Assembly (NCBI GenBank): GCA_041649755.1
Contig: JBAZMK010000006.1
Span: 1 to 64,000 of the forward strand
DNA length: 64,000 bases
Direction: 5' to 3'
Source: JAGVXH01 sp041649755
Lineage (GTDB): Archaea; Nanobdellota; Nanobdellia; Pacearchaeales; GW2011-AR1
Of this stretch, positions 15,944 through 23,592 are shown piece by piece. The notes beneath the pieces are model-generated. The model had not been told where the DNA came from. It saw only the letters and a list, made by a program, of their open reading frames with translations, and did not search any database. The position numbers and the translations under genes were made by a program. Positions within the stretch are counted from its first letter, which is position 1; each line of letters opens with the position of its first letter.

Positions 15944-18907
15944 TTATTCAAAGTAGATTCCGGGTTTTCTTGGGAGTGCTTTTTTTGAGCGATTTTCAGG
16001 GTCAAATTTTTTAGGGTCTTTTACCGAATAAATGAAAACTTCTTTTTTTAACTCTTTAGAAATTTTATTTGTATTTATAGAGGATATTTCAAAAGGCATT
16101 ACGTAAATATAAATTTTATTTACTTTTTTTTCAAATTTATTTAATGTCTCTTTTACATATTTTATTATTTTGTTATCCAAGTTTTCTTCACTTTTCTTAA
16201 TTTTTGTTTCTTTAAATTCAGGCCATTTTGACAGGAATATTGACTTTTTGTTTCCTATTTTTTCCCAGAGTTCCTCTGCTATGTGTGGGCAGAAGGGGCT
16301 AAGAAGTATGAGGGACTTTTCAATAGTCTCTTTTGACGCCTCTTTCTGTTTTGATAGGAACTCAAATAATTCTCTAAGTTTGATTGTGGCTTTTCGATGT
16401 TCTATGTTTTCAATTTGTTCTGTGACTTCTTTAATAGTGTCATTGATTTTTTTAGTCATTTCGTCTGAATCTTGGTTTATTTTGAGATTTTGGAATGTTT
16501 CCTCTACTTTTTTTATCATTCTTAGAGAGCCTTGGATTCCTTTGTCGTTCCAGTTAAAACCTTTGTCTGGAGAGGCTTCTGACATCATAAAAAATCTGGT
16601 AGCGTCAACGCCGTATTTTTTTATAGTTTCGAGAGGTTCTATGACATTTCCTTTAGATTTTGACATTTTTTCTCCTTTTTCGTCGTTAATCATTCCTTGA
16701 TGGAAGACTCTCGGAGCGGGTTCGTTGAAATCAATTAAACCTATGTCGTGCAGGAACATTGTGTAGAATCTGCAATAGATTAAATGCATGCAGGTGTGTT
16801 CCGCTCCGCCGATATACATATCGATTGGCATCCAGTATTTTATTTTTTCTTTTGAAAAGATTTCTTTGTCGTTGTGAGGGTCGCAGTATCTTAAGAAGTA
16901 CCATGAAGAATTAACGAATGTGTCCATCGTGTTTGCTTCTCTCTCTGCTTCACCTCCACATTTTGGACATTTGACTTTGAGCCATTTGTTATTTGTTAGA
17001 AGAGGATTGCCTTTTCCAAAAGTCACTTTTTTAGGTAATTCAACTGGGAGGTCTTTTTCAGGAACGGGCACGACACCGCATTTTTTGCAATGGATTAAAG
17101 GAATCGGGGTTCCCCAATATCTTTGTCGTGCAACTGACCAGTCTCTTAATTTGTAGTTTACAACTTTTCTTGCTTTTCCTTTTTCTTCTAACCACTTAGT
17201 AATCTCCTCTTTTGCTTTGTCATTAGGTATACTATTGAATTTTTCTGAATTGATTAAGGCGCCAGAATCTGTGTAAGCTCTTTTGTCCGTGACTTCTCCA
17301 GTAATAACTTGTTTTATTTTGATTCCGTATTTTTTTGCGAATTCAAAGTCTCTTTGGTCATGAGCTGGGACTGCCATAACCATTCCTGAGCCGTAGTCTG
17401 CGACGACAAAATTGCCCGCATAAATGGGGATTTTTTCTTCGTTTGAAGGATTAATCGCGTAGCTTCCTGTGAAAACTCCTTCTTTTTCCATGTCGGCAAG
17501 TTCCTTTTCAGAAACGGATTTTAATTTTTTTAGAAATTCTTCAACTTCTTTTTTTTGTTCTTTTGTGACTAATTTCATTAGTCTTGGGTGCTGGGCAGAG
17601 ATAACCATAAAAGTAACTCCGAAAATTGTGTCAGGGCGCGTTGTGAAGACTGAAAATTTATTTAAACAACTGTCAAGAACCACAGGTTCTATTTCTCCGC
17701 AAATATGTTGTTCTTTTGCTTTAAACTCAATAATTTCTCCCCCAATAGCATCTTTTATTCTCTTTGCAGAATTTTTTCTTATTTCTTTATCATTTATATC
17801 TTTTAAAATAATTATTTCCTTAACATTTTTTCTTATTTTATCAAAATTAAACTTCCAATCAAAAGTATTAACGTACTTTTTGTCCTTAGAATTTGGTTCA
17901 ACAAACCCTGAAGCCAAAATCAATTTTTTGATGGGTTTCTTTAAACTTTCTACAACTTTTAAACTAACCGCCCCTCCTAAACTATGCCCCAATAGAATAG
18001 TATTCTCATCAAAATGAAGATTATCTAAAACAAATTTTACTTGTTCGAGATAATCTGGATTTTTTGTATTTGGTAATTCTGGAACAAGTACTTTATACTT
18101 CCGATTTTCTAATTCTTTTTTTAACCATGGAAAAAAATTATTTTTTGGAGAGCCAGTATACCCATGAAGTAAAATAAAATTTGTTTTTTTATTCTCACTT
18201 TCAATTTCAAAATCAATTTCTGTTCCGTAGCTTTTTCCAATCCAGTTTTTTTGCATTGCGATGGTTTTTTCCGGCCAGTTGAGTTTTTTGTGACTTTCAA
18301 GAAGTCTGTCGGTGTATTCAGTTATTTTGATGAACCATTGTTTCATTATTTTTATTTCAATTTCGCTTCCGCATCTTTCGCATTTTCCTCCTTGGGCTTG
18401 TTCGTTTGAGATAATTGTTTCGCATTTGTTGCACCAATTGACAGGGGCTTCTTTTTGGTATACTAAACCTTTTTCGAACATTTTTAAGAAAATCCATTGG
18501 TCCCATTTATAGTAACTTGAGTCAGCCGTGTTAACCATTCGTGACCAGTCGTATCCTATTCCCATTCTTTTTTGTTGTTTAATGAAATTTTTTATAGAAT
18601 TGTTTGTGTATTCTTCAGGGTGTTTTTTTTCTTTGATTGCTGCGTTTTCAGCGGGGAGTCCTAAGGAGTCAAAACCCATAGGATGCATTACATTAAATCC
18701 TTGAAGTTTTTTGAATTTTGCGTAGACATCTCCAATTGTAAAGTTAAAAGCGTGACCCATATGAAGCCCTGTTGCTGAAGGATAAGGGAACATCTCCAAA
18801 ACATAGCACTTCTTTTTTGAAGTGTCTTCTTTTACTTCAAAGATTTTTTCTTTTTCCCATCTTTCCTGCCATTTTTTTTCTATTTCTTTGAATGAGTTTT
18901 CTTTCAT
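15944..18907 (-). CDS. leuS: Leucyl-tRNA synthetase with inserted alpha/beta hydrolase
   Basis: 987 residues, longer than the family's usual 800-870. Class I motifs are intact: H-M-G-H (49-52) and E-K-M-S-K-S. The zinc pair C-N-K-C...C-E-R-C (159-179) lies before the CP1 editing domain, the arrangement of bacterial-type LeuRS. CP1 editing residues T-T-R-P-D-T (421-426) and A-H-D-Q-R-D are present. Residues about 237-416 are foreign to LeuRS: an RBBP9/YdeN-like hydrolase with L-L-H-G-Y-x-G-S-P, nucleophile G-H-S-L-G-G (307-312), a candidate Asp at 370 or 373 and His401. The frame is continuous on both sides. A bacterial origin for leuS in an archaeon is inferred. Confidence 0.95.
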   Translation of the reverse strand: MKENSFKEIEKKWQERWEKEKIFEVKEDTSKKKCYVLEMFPYPSATGLHMGHAFNFTIGDVYAKFKKLQGFNVMHPMGFDSLGLPAENAAIKEKKHPEEYTNNSIKNFIKQQKRMGIGYDWSRMVNTADSSYYKWDQWIFLKMFEKGLVYQKEAPVNWCNKCETIISNEQAQGGKCERCGSEIEIKIMKQWFIKITEYTDRLLESHKKLNWPEKTIAMQKNWIGKSYGTEIDFEIESENKKTNFILLHGYTGSPKNNFFPWLKKELENRKYKVLVPELPNTKNPDYLEQVKFVLDNLHFDENTILLGHSLGGAVSLKVVESLKKPIKKLILASGFVEPNSKDKKYVNTFDWKFNFDKIRKNVKEIIILKDINDKEIRKNSAKRIKDAIGGEIIEFKAKEQHICGEIEPVVLDSCLNKFSVFTTRPDTIFGVTFMVISAQHPRLMKLVTKEQKKEVEEFLKKLKSVSEKELADMEKEGVFTGSYAINPSNEEKIPIYAGNFVVADYGSGMVMAVPAHDQRDFEFAKKYGIKIKQVITGEVTDKRAYTDSGALINSEKFNSIPNDKAKEEITKWLEEKGKARKVVNYKLRDWSVARQRYWGTPIPLIHCKKCGVVPVPEKDLPVELPKKVTFGKGNPLLTNNKWLKVKCPKCGGEAEREANTMDTFVNSSWYFLRYCDPHNDKEIFSKEKIKYWMPIDMYIGGAEHTCMHLIYCRFYTMFLHDIGLIDFNEPAPRVFHQGMINDEKGEKMSKSKGNVIEPLETIKKYGVDATRFFMMSEASPDKGFNWNDKGIQGSLRMIKKVEETFQNLKINQDSDEMTKKINDTIKEVTEQIENIEHRKATIKLRELFEFLSKQKEASKETIEKSLILLSPFCPHIAEELWEKIGNKKSIFLSKWPEFKETKIKKSEENLDNKIIKYVKETLNKFEKKVNKIYIYVMPFEISSINTNKISKELKKEVFIYSVKDPKKFDPENRSKKALPRKPGIYFE

Positions 18908-18941
18908 GAAATTCTATGTTTCGGGCATTTTTAAGATTAAT

Positions 18942-19964
18942 CTATTTAAGAGAATTGTAGGCTTCTTTGTGGAGTTTGATAAGTTTTTTGTTTGTTCTGA
19001 AATTTTTGAGAAAATGGTTTATTTCTTGGGTAATACTATTTTTTAGGTCGAGGGGGTGGAGTTTTTTTTCTATGAAATCTTTTTCTAATTCTTCGTAAGA
19101 AGAGTAAGAAAGGTCTCCTCCGAATTTTTCTGGGCGGGAAATTTTTAGTTTTTCGTTTTTGTCTTTTTTAATTATAAAGATGAAATATTTTAAGAGAGCC
19201 ATTAATCCGTTGTTTGGGTCACCAGACACACATTCTGCTTTGTTTATTTTTGATTTGACTTCTTCTTCGCTGTCCATAAGGTCAATTTTGCTTGCTTTTA
19301 TGCTGGAGCTCATTTTTTCTCCGATAAGACCCCTTATTAAAGGGTTGATTAGTTCAATTCTTGCTTTGTAGCCTATTTTCGGGAGGTTTTCTCGTGCGTA
19401 AACCATGATTTTTCTCTGGTCGTTGCCTCCGAGCTGGGCGTCTACTTTTAAGTATTCTTCATCGAGAGCTTGCATGAGGGGGTAAATCACTCCAGATAGT
19501 CTTGGGTTTTCACCGAGTTTTACTACTTCTGCTGCAGATTTTTTGCAGTCGTTTATACTTGAGAAGGTACTTAGTTTGAGAAGGTCATGGAAATAGCTTT
19601 TGTTTAGTTGGATATCGCTACCTTTTACGAACTCAAGTTTGTCTATGGAGACATCAATTGTTTTCAGAATGGTGATTATTGCTTCTTTGTAATATTCGTA
19701 ACGTTTTTCTAATTCTGACCAGGGAACGCTATTAAGTGCGGCGTGCAGGTCTGCTAATAAAATCTTTACTTTACAATTTGCTTTCAGTAAATCGGCTATT
19801 TTTAGCATAGGGAAGAAGTAAGCTAGAGAGACGCTTCCTGTGGGCATAGTCCCCCAATAAACAGAGAATTCTTTTTTTGATTTTAGTTTTTCTTTAAGTT
19901 CTTCCTCTCCAATCACTTCTTGTAGATTTCTCGTAATTAGTTCGTATCTTTCTTCAGTTTTCAT
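18942..19964 (-). CDS. tyrS: Tyrosyl-tRNA synthetase, archaeal/eukaryotic type
   Basis: 340 residues, without the C-terminal EMAP domain of animal enzymes. The W-G-T-M-P-T-G-S start, I-L-L-A-D-L-H-A-A-L, Q-A-L-D-E-E-Y-L-K-V-D-A-Q-L-G-G-N-D-Q-R-K-I and K-M-S-S-S motifs match eukaryotic cytosolic TyrRS closely. The HIGH-equivalent reads V-S-L-A-Y-F. It charges tRNA-Tyr. It lies 34 nt upstream of leuS on the same strand. Confidence 0.94.
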   Translation of the reverse strand: MKTEERYELITRNLQEVIGEEELKEKLKSKKEFSVYWGTMPTGSVSLAYFFPMLKIADLLKANCKVKILLADLHAALNSVPWSELEKRYEYYKEAIITILKTIDVSIDKLEFVKGSDIQLNKSYFHDLLKLSTFSSINDCKKSAAEVVKLGENPRLSGVIYPLMQALDEEYLKVDAQLGGNDQRKIMVYARENLPKIGYKARIELINPLIRGLIGEKMSSSIKASKIDLMDSEEEVKSKINKAECVSGDPNNGLMALLKYFIFIIKKDKNEKLKISRPEKFGGDLSYSSYEELEKDFIEKKLHPLDLKNSITQEINHFLKNFRTNKKLIKLHKEAYNSLK

Positions 19965-20043
19965 AAAATAGTTAATGTTAGGAGTTATTTAAAGTTTTGT
20001 TGGGTTGTTTTTGGATTTCAATTTTTTATTCCTGAGAGCTCAA

Positions 20044-20502
20044 TTACTGTTCTATCATATCCCTAGCTTTATCAGCATCCTTAACTCCTTTTCTTGCACT
20101 ATTAATTTTTTTGTTATTAAATTCTGCTGATTTTTTAGATTGCTGGAGTACTTTTATTAAAAGTGTAACTGTGATTGTCAAAAAGAAGATAGAAATCATG
20201 ATTAATAACGAAAGAATGAAGAGGTGATATTCTTCTTTTGCAACAATCTTTATAATTTCAAATATTGATTGAATTAGAATTGAGCCCAGAATTCCAATCC
20301 CTGTTCCATATAAAAGGTATAATGTTTCATTATAGGTTTTTATGTCTTCATCTCTTTCTTCTGAAGCATTTGATTCTCCCCTTTCGTATATCCTTCTAAC
20401 AGATTCAGTTATGCCACTAAGAACATCCTTAGCGGGGATAATTTCTTTACCATCCTTTTTTGATTGTGCACTTACTTTTTTTCGAAATTCTTCTATATCC
20501 AT
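20044..20502 (-). CDS. Two-helix membrane protein, unknown
   Basis: 152 residues: a charged N-terminal region of about 60, two membrane helices (about 64-84 and 93-116) and a charged helical tail. No family recognised. It lies just outside the attachment-like repeats of the integrated element, so it may be host DNA or part of an older insertion. Confidence 0.55.
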   Translation of the reverse strand: MDIEEFRKKVSAQSKKDGKEIIPAKDVLSGITESVRRIYERGESNASEERDEDIKTYNETLYLLYGTGIGILGSILIQSIFEIIKIVAKEEYHLFILSLLIMISIFFLTITVTLLIKVLQQSKKSAEFNNKKINSARKGVKDADKARDMIEQ

Positions 20503-20607
20503 AAATAATTAACAAAACTACCTTATTTAACAATTATTGCAATGTATTAACGTCCACCCAAAAATAGCTAGAACGTATATTCTTTTTGTCTAGCAAGAAT
20601 CTCCAAA

Positions 20608-20637
20608 ATATGCCAAGATGGTAACACGCCCACACCG
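20608..20637 (+). repeat. Att-like repeat, outer copy
   Basis: Thirty bases that match 20711-20740 at 27 positions. The last 12 read ACGCCCACACCG, a diverged form of the tRNA-Asp 3'-end core ACGCCCCAACCG. A TTTTTGTCT motif like that in the element's terminal repeat lies just before it (20583-20591). It may be the scar of an earlier integration. Confidence 0.6.
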
Positions 20638-20661
20638 TGAAAGATACCTTTTTGGCATCTT

Positions 20662-20705
20662 GCAGGGATTTCATTCGCTGAAGTTTTTATAGATCTAAGA
20701 AATCC
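20662..20705. other. Inverted repeat between the att-like copies
   Basis: AGGGATTTC near 20662 and GAAATCCCT near 20699 form a perfect 9-bp inverted repeat with a loop of about 27 nt. It lies between the two att-like direct repeats. It could be a recombinase or accessory-protein site; no coding region is seen from 20503 to 20922. Confidence 0.4.
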
Positions 20706-20710
20706 CTCGA

Positions 20711-20740
20711 ATATGCCAAGATGGTAATACGCCCCAACCG
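20711..20740 (+). repeat. Distal attachment site of the integrated element
   Basis: The last 12 bases (20729-20740, ACGCCCCAACCG) are identical and in the same orientation to 44893-44904, the 3' end of tRNA-Asp. This is the duplicated tRNA fragment expected at the far end of an element inserted by a tRNA-specific tyrosine recombinase. Confidence 0.75.
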
Positions 20741-20748
20741 AAGTCTCG

Positions 20749-20784
20749 TACTTTTTGTCTTATCCAGTGTGCGTCTTTTTTTGA
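20749..20784. repeat. Left terminal inverted repeat of element 1
   Basis: Contains TTTTGTCT and GTGTGCGTCTTTTTTT (20767-20782). The latter is found as its perfect reverse complement at 44856-44871, and the flanking bases also match in part. The arms start within 10 nt of the att core at both ends, as expected for recombinase arm sites. Confidence 0.7.
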
Positions 20785-20922
20785 CTGCGACCTTGATTGG
20801 TTTATTATATTTTATAGAGGAGGATTTAGTATTTAAAGACCTCTATTGTGGAGAATAGTGATTAAGGCAAATTTACTCAATTAGGTAAGATTTATAAATA
20901 ATATCTCTTTGTCTTAGTTATA

Positions 20923-21510
20923 ATGGTAAAATCAGGCGCTAAGAAATCATGGTACACTCGTTGGTGGGCTATAATTCTTTTTGTTTTTATTGGATTAACA
21001 ATTCTAGGGGGATTATTTGGCGAAGATTCTTCTAATACTAGTATAAAAGATACAAATTCTATTGATGAAAATGAGAATATCCAGGCTAATCAAGAAGAAT
21101 TAAAAATCTATTCAGTTGGAGACTCTGTACAGGCAGGAGACTTTAAGTGGAAGATTACTCAGTTTACAACTTCTAAGACTATTGGGTCAAATCCTTATCT
21201 AACTTCTGAGGCTAGTGGAATATATTTAATATTAGATGTGGAAGTAGAGAATACTGGAAACTCTGCAGAATATTTAATGGATTCTTATCTTAAACTTATT
21301 GATAACCAAAATCGAGAATTCTCTCCAGATTCTGGAGCTGCAATCTATCTAGATTCTAACAAAGCCCTTTTGTTTGAACAGGTAAATCCAGGAATTGTTA
21401 AAAAAGGAAAGATTGTTTTTGATGTTCCTGAAGGATTAGAATTTGTAAATGTGAGAATCTCTTCAAATTTGTTGAGTAGTAGTGTCTACCAGGTTAAACT
21501 AATGGTTTAA
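20923..21510 (+). CDS. DUF4352-like membrane-anchored protein
   Basis: 195 residues. One membrane helix (about 12-31), a linker of about 30, then a beta-sandwich (about 65-195) with the DUF4352 pattern: G-D-S-V near the start, an I-Y-L-I-L-D-V-E-V-E-N-T-G strand and G-K-I-V-F-D-V-P-E at the end. DUF4352 domains are telokin-like extracellular folds of unknown role. A TATA box (GATTTATAAATA) lies about 28 nt before the ATG. First gene inside the element; its 3' end overlaps the RHH gene by 4 nt. Confidence 0.75.
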   Translation: MVKSGAKKSWYTRWWAIILFVFIGLTILGGLFGEDSSNTSIKDTNSIDENENIQANQEELKIYSVGDSVQAGDFKWKITQFTTSKTIGSNPYLTSEASGIYLILDVEVENTGNSAEYLMDSYLKLIDNQNREFSPDSGAAIYLDSNKALLFEQVNPGIVKKGKIVFDVPEGLEFVNVRISSNLLSSSVYQVKLMV

Positions 21511-21689
21511 TCCTGTTTATCTTTCTTAACCAACTTCTCCAACATTTCTTCAATTTTGATCAATCTATCTTCGCCTAGCTTTCTTCTGCAAAGCTGTGAA
21601 AAACTAAGGTCTTTCTCGATTGCTTCTTTTCTAAGCTTTTCTTTAAGCTCGGTTGTTACATAAACATGAATCTGGGCGTTTGATTTCAT
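21507..21689 (-). CDS. Ribbon-helix-helix (CopG-like) regulator
   Basis: 60 residues. The strand Q-I-H-V-Y-V-T (about 6-12) followed by two helices with L-S-F-S-Q-L-C-R-R-K-L between matches the ribbon-helix-helix DNA-binding fold, which acts as a dimer; a short coiled tail follows. A GGAG site precedes the ATG. It is the last gene of a methylase, small ORF, RHH run and is likely to autoregulate from the inverted repeat upstream of the methylase. Confidence 0.8.
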   Translation of the reverse strand: MKSNAQIHVYVTTELKEKLRKEAIEKDLSFSQLCRRKLGEDRLIKIEEMLEKLVKKDKQD

Positions 21690-21783
21690 TTTTCTCCTTA
21701 AGAATTTTAATGATTTTCTCTTCGAGTTCTTTTAATCTAATAAGAATCTCTTCTCCAAGGTCTTTTTGGATTTCAATTTCCAT
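21643..21783 (-). CDS. Small coiled-coil ORF between methylase and RHH gene
   Basis: 46 residues. The first 35 are strongly charged and helical with Leu/Ile at heptad spacing (E-E-I-L-I-R-L-K-E-L-E-E-K-I). A good GGAGG site lies 7 nt before the ATG. The gene overlaps the methylase end by 11 nt and the RHH start by 47 nt in another frame. The tight packing supports translation; the function is unknown, perhaps a partner of the RHH protein. Confidence 0.5.
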   Translation of the reverse strand: MEIEIQKDLGEEILIRLKELEEKIIKILKEKNEIKRPDSCLCNNRA

Positions 21784-22642
21784 CGTTTATCCTCCTCTCT
21801 GCAATTTGGATATAATCCTTATTAATCTCGAAACCCAAAAAATTAATCCCTAGTCTTTTAGCTACAATTGCAGTAGTCCCAGAACCCATGAAAGGATCTA
21901 GAACTATTCCATTCTTAGGACACCCTGCCAGAATACAAAACTCTGGCAGGGATTTTGGAAACATAGCAGAATGTTTTTCTCTGCTAGGTTCTAAGGGAAA
22001 TCTAATACAATCTCCTGGATTCTTGCCAAGAGGATTTTTCCCGTTCTTCTTATCTCTATAAGGTATACGCACAGCATCAAGGTTGAAGAAGTATTTTTCA
22101 TTTTTTACAAAGAAGAATATTGCCTCTGAATTTGTGTTTAATCGGTCATTTACAAAACAAGGCATTGAATTCCCTCCAGATTCTTTTGTTTTGAAATTTG
22201 TCCATTGTTTTAACCAGGTAATATCATTTCTAAGAATTAATCCTAATTCATCCTGACTTTTAATTGCAATTCTAAAAGGGATTAATAACCGTTGTTTGTG
22301 TTGAAGCCAATTTGATTTGAATTTTCCTCTAATATTCTTCGGTAGAGTATGGTTTACTAGAAACTGATTTGACTTTTCGCTTCCTGATTTAGAGTAATAA
22401 GAATCGCCTAAGTTTATCCAAATTGAGCCCGTAGGTTTTATGACTCTTTTGCATTCTTTTAATATTTCAACAATCTTGTTAATGTATCTTTCTGGATGTT
22501 CTTCAAGACCTACTTGGTTTTTATTTTTGTAATCTCTTAATGCCCAGTAGGGCGGTGAAGTAACGACGCAATCAATTGAGTTTGAGGGGAGTTTTCTTAG
22601 TCCTTCCAAAACATCTATGCAATGAATTTTGTTTGTTTTCAT
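21773..22642 (-). CDS. DNA methyltransferase, N4-cytosine/N6-adenine type
   Basis: 289 residues, a beta-class amino-methyltransferase: the catalytic T-S-P-P-Y-W motif (about 30-35) precedes the S-adenosylmethionine motif D-P-F-M-G-S-G-T-T (about 246-254). The S-P-P-Y form is frequent in N4-cytosine enzymes. No restriction enzyme is adjacent, so it may be a solitary methylase that marks the element's DNA or affects its own expression. Recognition sequence unknown. Confidence 0.92.
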   Translation of the reverse strand: MKTNKIHCIDVLEGLRKLPSNSIDCVVTSPPYWALRDYKNKNQVGLEEHPERYINKIVEILKECKRVIKPTGSIWINLGDSYYSKSGSEKSNQFLVNHTLPKNIRGKFKSNWLQHKQRLLIPFRIAIKSQDELGLILRNDITWLKQWTNFKTKESGGNSMPCFVNDRLNTNSEAIFFFVKNEKYFFNLDAVRIPYRDKKNGKNPLGKNPGDCIRFPLEPSREKHSAMFPKSLPEFCILAGCPKNGIVLDPFMGSGTTAIVAKRLGINFLGFEINKDYIQIAERRINDGN

Positions 22643-22693
22643 AAAAACAATAATTCATTATTTATTAAATAACGACGAGTAAACTTTTGTGTA

Positions 22694-22716
22694 CAGGAAA
22701 ATGTACATGTTTCCTG
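22694..22716. promoter_or_regulatory. Inverted-repeat operator candidate
   Basis: CAGGAAA and TTTCCTG (7 bp) flank ATGTACATG. The site lies between the divergent methylase/RHH and secretion operons and about 10 nt upstream of the TATA box of the latter. It is a plausible binding site for the element's RHH protein. Confidence 0.5.
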
Positions 22717-22725
22717 CCTCGGAGC

Positions 22726-22734
22726 TATTTATAT
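22726..22734 (+). promoter_or_regulatory. TATA box of the secretion operon
   Basis: ATTTATATT centred about 25 nt before the ATG at 22755, which gives a leaderless first gene. Confidence 0.5.
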
Positions 22735-22754
22735 TTCTTTTAGTTAAGAAAATT

Positions 22755-22913
22755 ATGAAATGCATTATTTGTGGAGCAGACCTTGAAGATGAGGAAGCTG
22801 AAATTTGTGAAACTTGTTATGAAGTCTTGAAGGCGAAGTATCCGAAGAAAAAGGAATTAGAGGAAGTATTACAATGGCACAAAAACCATACCAAACTAAA
22901 CCAAGAATGCTGA
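22755..22913 (+). CDS. Small zinc-ribbon protein
   Basis: 52 residues from ATG 22755; the upstream extension is rejected because a TATA box lies about 25 nt before this ATG. C-I-I-C (3-6) and C-E-T-C (19-22) form a zinc ribbon, followed by a basic helix. It overlaps the VirB2-like gene by 40 nt and is the first gene of the secretion operon. A regulatory or assembly role is possible. Confidence 0.7.
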   Translation: MKCIICGADLEDEEAEICETCYEVLKAKYPKKKELEEVLQWHKNHTKLNQEC

Positions 22914-23215
22914 AAGTCCTTCCGCTAGCAATATTCGTGTTGCTTGTATTGACGCAGATTGGGATGGTTGCAGCTGCAGATGAGTCTGACTTTGAACAGA
23001 TTCTCTTGCCTCTGACAACCATTTACAATCTCGTTAAATATGCGGCAACTATAATTGCGGGATTAGTGATGCTCTTCGCAGGAGTCACCTATATCTCAAG
23101 CGGTTCAGATCCAGGCAAACGAGAGAAAGCCAAGAACATGGTGATGTATGTCATCGTGGGTCTAATTGTTATCTGGGCGGCACCTTTCGTTGTAGATCTG
23201 ATATTAGGAGAATAA
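22874..23215 (+). CDS. VirB2/TrbC-like pilin subunit
   Basis: 113 residues. A long signal sequence (hydrophobic 15-33) ends at A-A-A-D, then two hydrophobic helices (about 50-72 and 88-108) are joined by a polar S-S-G-S-D-P-G-K-R-E-K-A-K loop. This is the layout of VirB2/TrbC prepilins of type IV secretion systems, and the same P-x-x-R-E-K-A-K loop occurs in the downstream VirB6-like protein. A conjugative filament or pore subunit is the likely role. Confidence 0.75.
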   Translation: MAQKPYQTKPRMLKVLPLAIFVLLVLTQIGMVAAADESDFEQILLPLTTIYNLVKYAATIIAGLVMLFAGVTYISSGSDPGKREKAKNMVMYVIVGLIVIWAAPFVVDLILGE

Positions 23216-23220
23216 GCAAA

Positions 23221-23592
23221 ATGCAAATGAAAAATTTGTTTGTTTTTTTAATGGCGGTTGCTTTGGCACTACCCTTAGCAACCGCCTTCAATTGCACTGC
23301 TCTTGATGGTGAGAATAAGAAAGTTTGTAAATACCTTGAAGGTCAGCCTTGGTCTCAGTCAGAGAAAGATTCTGTTATTCAGGAGATGATTGATAATGGC
23401 GGAACATTAAACGGAAACTTTGAATCTATTGTGAATAAGCCAGTTCCAACTATTCAATTAAATAAACCTGAAAAAGTAGACCTGATTAGCGACGATAATA
23501 AAAAATTCTTGATTGACCTTTCATCGCTATCTGTCTTTGGATATGTAATCTATGCTTTTCTTAAGAGTTATTTTCTGTGGAGGTTTATATGA
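23221..23592 (+). CDS. Secreted protein of the secretion operon, unknown
   Basis: 123 residues: signal peptide 1-22 ending T-A-F, two Cys (C25, C36) in a short extracellular domain, and a membrane helix near the C-terminus (about 99-118). It lies between the VirB2-like and VirB6-like genes and overlaps the latter by 4 nt. It may be a small accessory subunit of the translocation channel. Confidence 0.65.
   Translation: MQMKNLFVFLMAVALALPLATAFNCTALDGENKKVCKYLEGQPWSQSEKDSVIQEMIDNGGTLNGNFESIVNKPVPTIQLNKPEKVDLISDDNKKFLIDLSSLSVFGYVIYAFLKSYFLWRFI

Noticed and set aside
17469..18017. 182-codon open frame on the plus strand across LeuRS
   Set aside because: Antisense to leuS, Phe/Ser-rich, no start signal. 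The minus-strand frame encodes continuous LeuRS and hydrolase motifs.
20581..20740. Degenerate tRNA gene in the att region
   Set aside because: The repeats contain only the tRNA-Asp 3' core; no anticodon arm or full cloverleaf can be folded.
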